NCBI RefSeq assembly: GCF_000190735.1
Contig: NC_015177.1
Span: 4,340,001-4,404,000 of the forward strand
DNA: 64,000 nt
Direction: 5' to 3'
Origin: Pseudopedobacter saltans DSM 12145
Lineage (GTDB): Bacteria; Bacteroidota; Bacteroidia; Sphingobacteriales; Sphingobacteriaceae
Shown: in pieces, positions 63,241 to 64,000 of the stretch
Position numbering within the stretch: position 1 is the stretch's first letter
How the letters are laid out: every line of letters begins with the position of its first letter
Notes under the pieces: model-generated
The model's database searches: none
What the model was told of the DNA's origin: nothing
Seen by the model: the letters and a program-made list of their open reading frames with translations, nothing else
Program-made: the position numbers and the translations under genes

Positions 63241-63870
63241 ATGCAGCCAGAACAAATTAAGAATAAGGGACAAGCCAGATTGTTTGAAAATCCATTCCTG
63301 GAAAGTCTGACAAAAACAAGACCATGGGTAATTTATGTATTGTATATTCCTGTCTGTATGTATATGTTATACTATTCCTACGGTACGTTGGGCTTTTCCA
63401 TAGGCAGAGTATTGGGAGTATTCTTTTTTGCTTTTTTCTTTTGGACTTTGTTTGAATATTTTGCACATCGGTATCTGTTCCATTATGAGCCTAAAAGTAA
63501 AATTGGACAACGTATTGTTTATATATTTCATGGTAACCATCACGAATATCCCAGGGACAAAATGAGGCTATTTATGCCCCCTGTACCTAGTATAATTTTG
63601 GCCTCGGTTATTTTTGCAATTATCTGGTTTAGTCTTGCCGGGGTAATTGGAGATCCAAATTATACATTTATGTTCTTCCCCGGTTTTATGATCGGATATT
63701 TGGCTTATGTGTCTATGCATTATGCCATTCATGCATTTGCACCGCCAAAGTACTTAAAAGCATTGTGGAGAAATCACCATTTACATCACTATAAATATCC
63801 TGAAAAAGGTTTTGGTGTGAGTTCGACTTTTTGGGACATGATTTTCCGCACTGTGCCCGAAAAAAAATAA
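63241..63870 (+). CDS. Fatty acid hydroxylase / sterol desaturase family protein
   Basis: Membrane protein of 209 residues with four helices and the di-iron His clusters of the family: HRYLFH (about 77-82), HGNHHEYP (about 97-104), HYAIH (about 162-166) and HHLHHY (about 179-184). It resembles fatty acid 2-hydroxylases, which in Sphingobacteriaceae could act on sphingolipid acyl chains; that substrate is inferred. Confidence 0.9.
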   Translation: MQPEQIKNKGQARLFENPFLESLTKTRPWVIYVLYIPVCMYMLYYSYGTLGFSIGRVLGVFFFAFFFWTLFEYFAHRYLFHYEPKSKIGQRIVYIFHGNHHEYPRDKMRLFMPPVPSIILASVIFAIIWFSLAGVIGDPNYTFMFFPGFMIGYLAYVSMHYAIHAFAPPKYLKALWRNHHLHHYKYPEKGFGVSSTFWDMIFRTVPEKK

Positions 63871-63879
63871 TATACTGAT

Positions 63880-64000
63880 ATGAGCAATAGCCCCAAAAAG
63901 ATAATTATAGTAGGTGGAGGGTTTGCGGGCATTAACCTGGTTAGGAAGCTGGCAAAGTCGAATCTGTTTGATATTACTCTGGTAGATAAGAATAATTATA
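63880..64000 (+). CDS. NAD(P)/FAD-dependent oxidoreductase, NDH-2-like (3' partial)
   Basis: Starts MSNSPKKIIIVGGGFAGIN 9 nt after the hydroxylase stop. The Rossmann FAD motif GGGFAGINLVRKL and DITLVDKNNY are typical of type II NADH dehydrogenases and related flavoproteins. Only 40 residues lie inside the window, so the exact subfamily is open. Confidence 0.8.
   Translation, partial: MSNSPKKIIIVGGGFAGINLVRKLAKSNLFDITLVDKNNY

Overview
The window looks like a chromosomal segment of an AT-rich member of the Bacteroidota, most likely Sphingobacteriaceae (Pedobacter-like). The evidence is a clade II (Sec-exported) NosZ, PorP/SprF proteins, type IX secretion (T9SS) gliding-type C-terminal domains, DUF5686, DUF1599 and BT_3928-type proteins, and repeated use of the TAnnTTTG promoter element of this phylum. 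The genus is inference; the phylum is well supported.

Region 1 (1-14.9 kb) is a nitrogen-oxide region. The plus strand carries two RIC/ScdA-type iron-sulfur repair proteins, a DUF1858-DUF2249-DUF2249 protein, two NnrS/heme-copper-oxidase-like membrane proteins, a MIP18-type Fe-S assembly factor, an azurin-like lipoprotein and a Crp/Fnr regulator. The minus strand carries a group III truncated globin and a nitrous oxide reductase operon (cytochrome c, nosZ, unknown membrane protein, nosL, nosD, nosF, nosY). A TGAY-N4-RTCA box lies exactly 23 nt upstream of a TAnnTTTG-like element in front of both the nos operon and the second RIC gene, which suggests one Crp/Fnr regulon. A GxxExxY gene flanked by two copies of a repeat interrupts this region.

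Region 2 (15-18.6 kb) holds a CLC^F-type fluoride exporter preceded by a fluoride riboswitch, which itself starts about 10 nt after a tRNA-Ser gene on the same strand. An AI-2E family transporter and a HAD phosphatase follow.

Region 3 (18.6-23.7 kb) is a persulfide/thiosulfate operon: ArsR regulator, TauE/SafE permease, MBL-rhodanese persulfide dioxygenase, a periplasmic double rhodanese, two YeeE/YedE halves, a 56-residue membrane protein and thioredoxin, closed by a strong terminator.

Region 4 (23.7-46.4 kb) is mostly housekeeping: BlaI/BlaR1-type pair, cfa, trhO, surE, a lipid kinase, a DUF5686 outer-membrane protein, pheS, TetR regulator, cysE and cysM, rlmD, a PyrR-like phosphoribosyltransferase, aroK, BT_3928/DUF1599 pair, folP-cdaA, ferritin, a PfkB kinase and tRNA-Asn. 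It also contains a (TTAG)19 microsatellite and an 11-bp tandem repeat.

Region 5 (46.8-63.2 kb) is a T9SS surface-protein locus of two modules: a 1993-residue adhesin with PorP and OmpA proteins, then three consecutive secreted proteins that together resemble a divided adhesin, with a second PorP. A divergent STAND-type ATPase with an N-terminal HTH-like region faces the locus across an intergenic region carrying five TTTTGTTCA-type half-sites. The window ends with a fatty acid hydroxylase and the start of an NDH-2-like flavoprotein.
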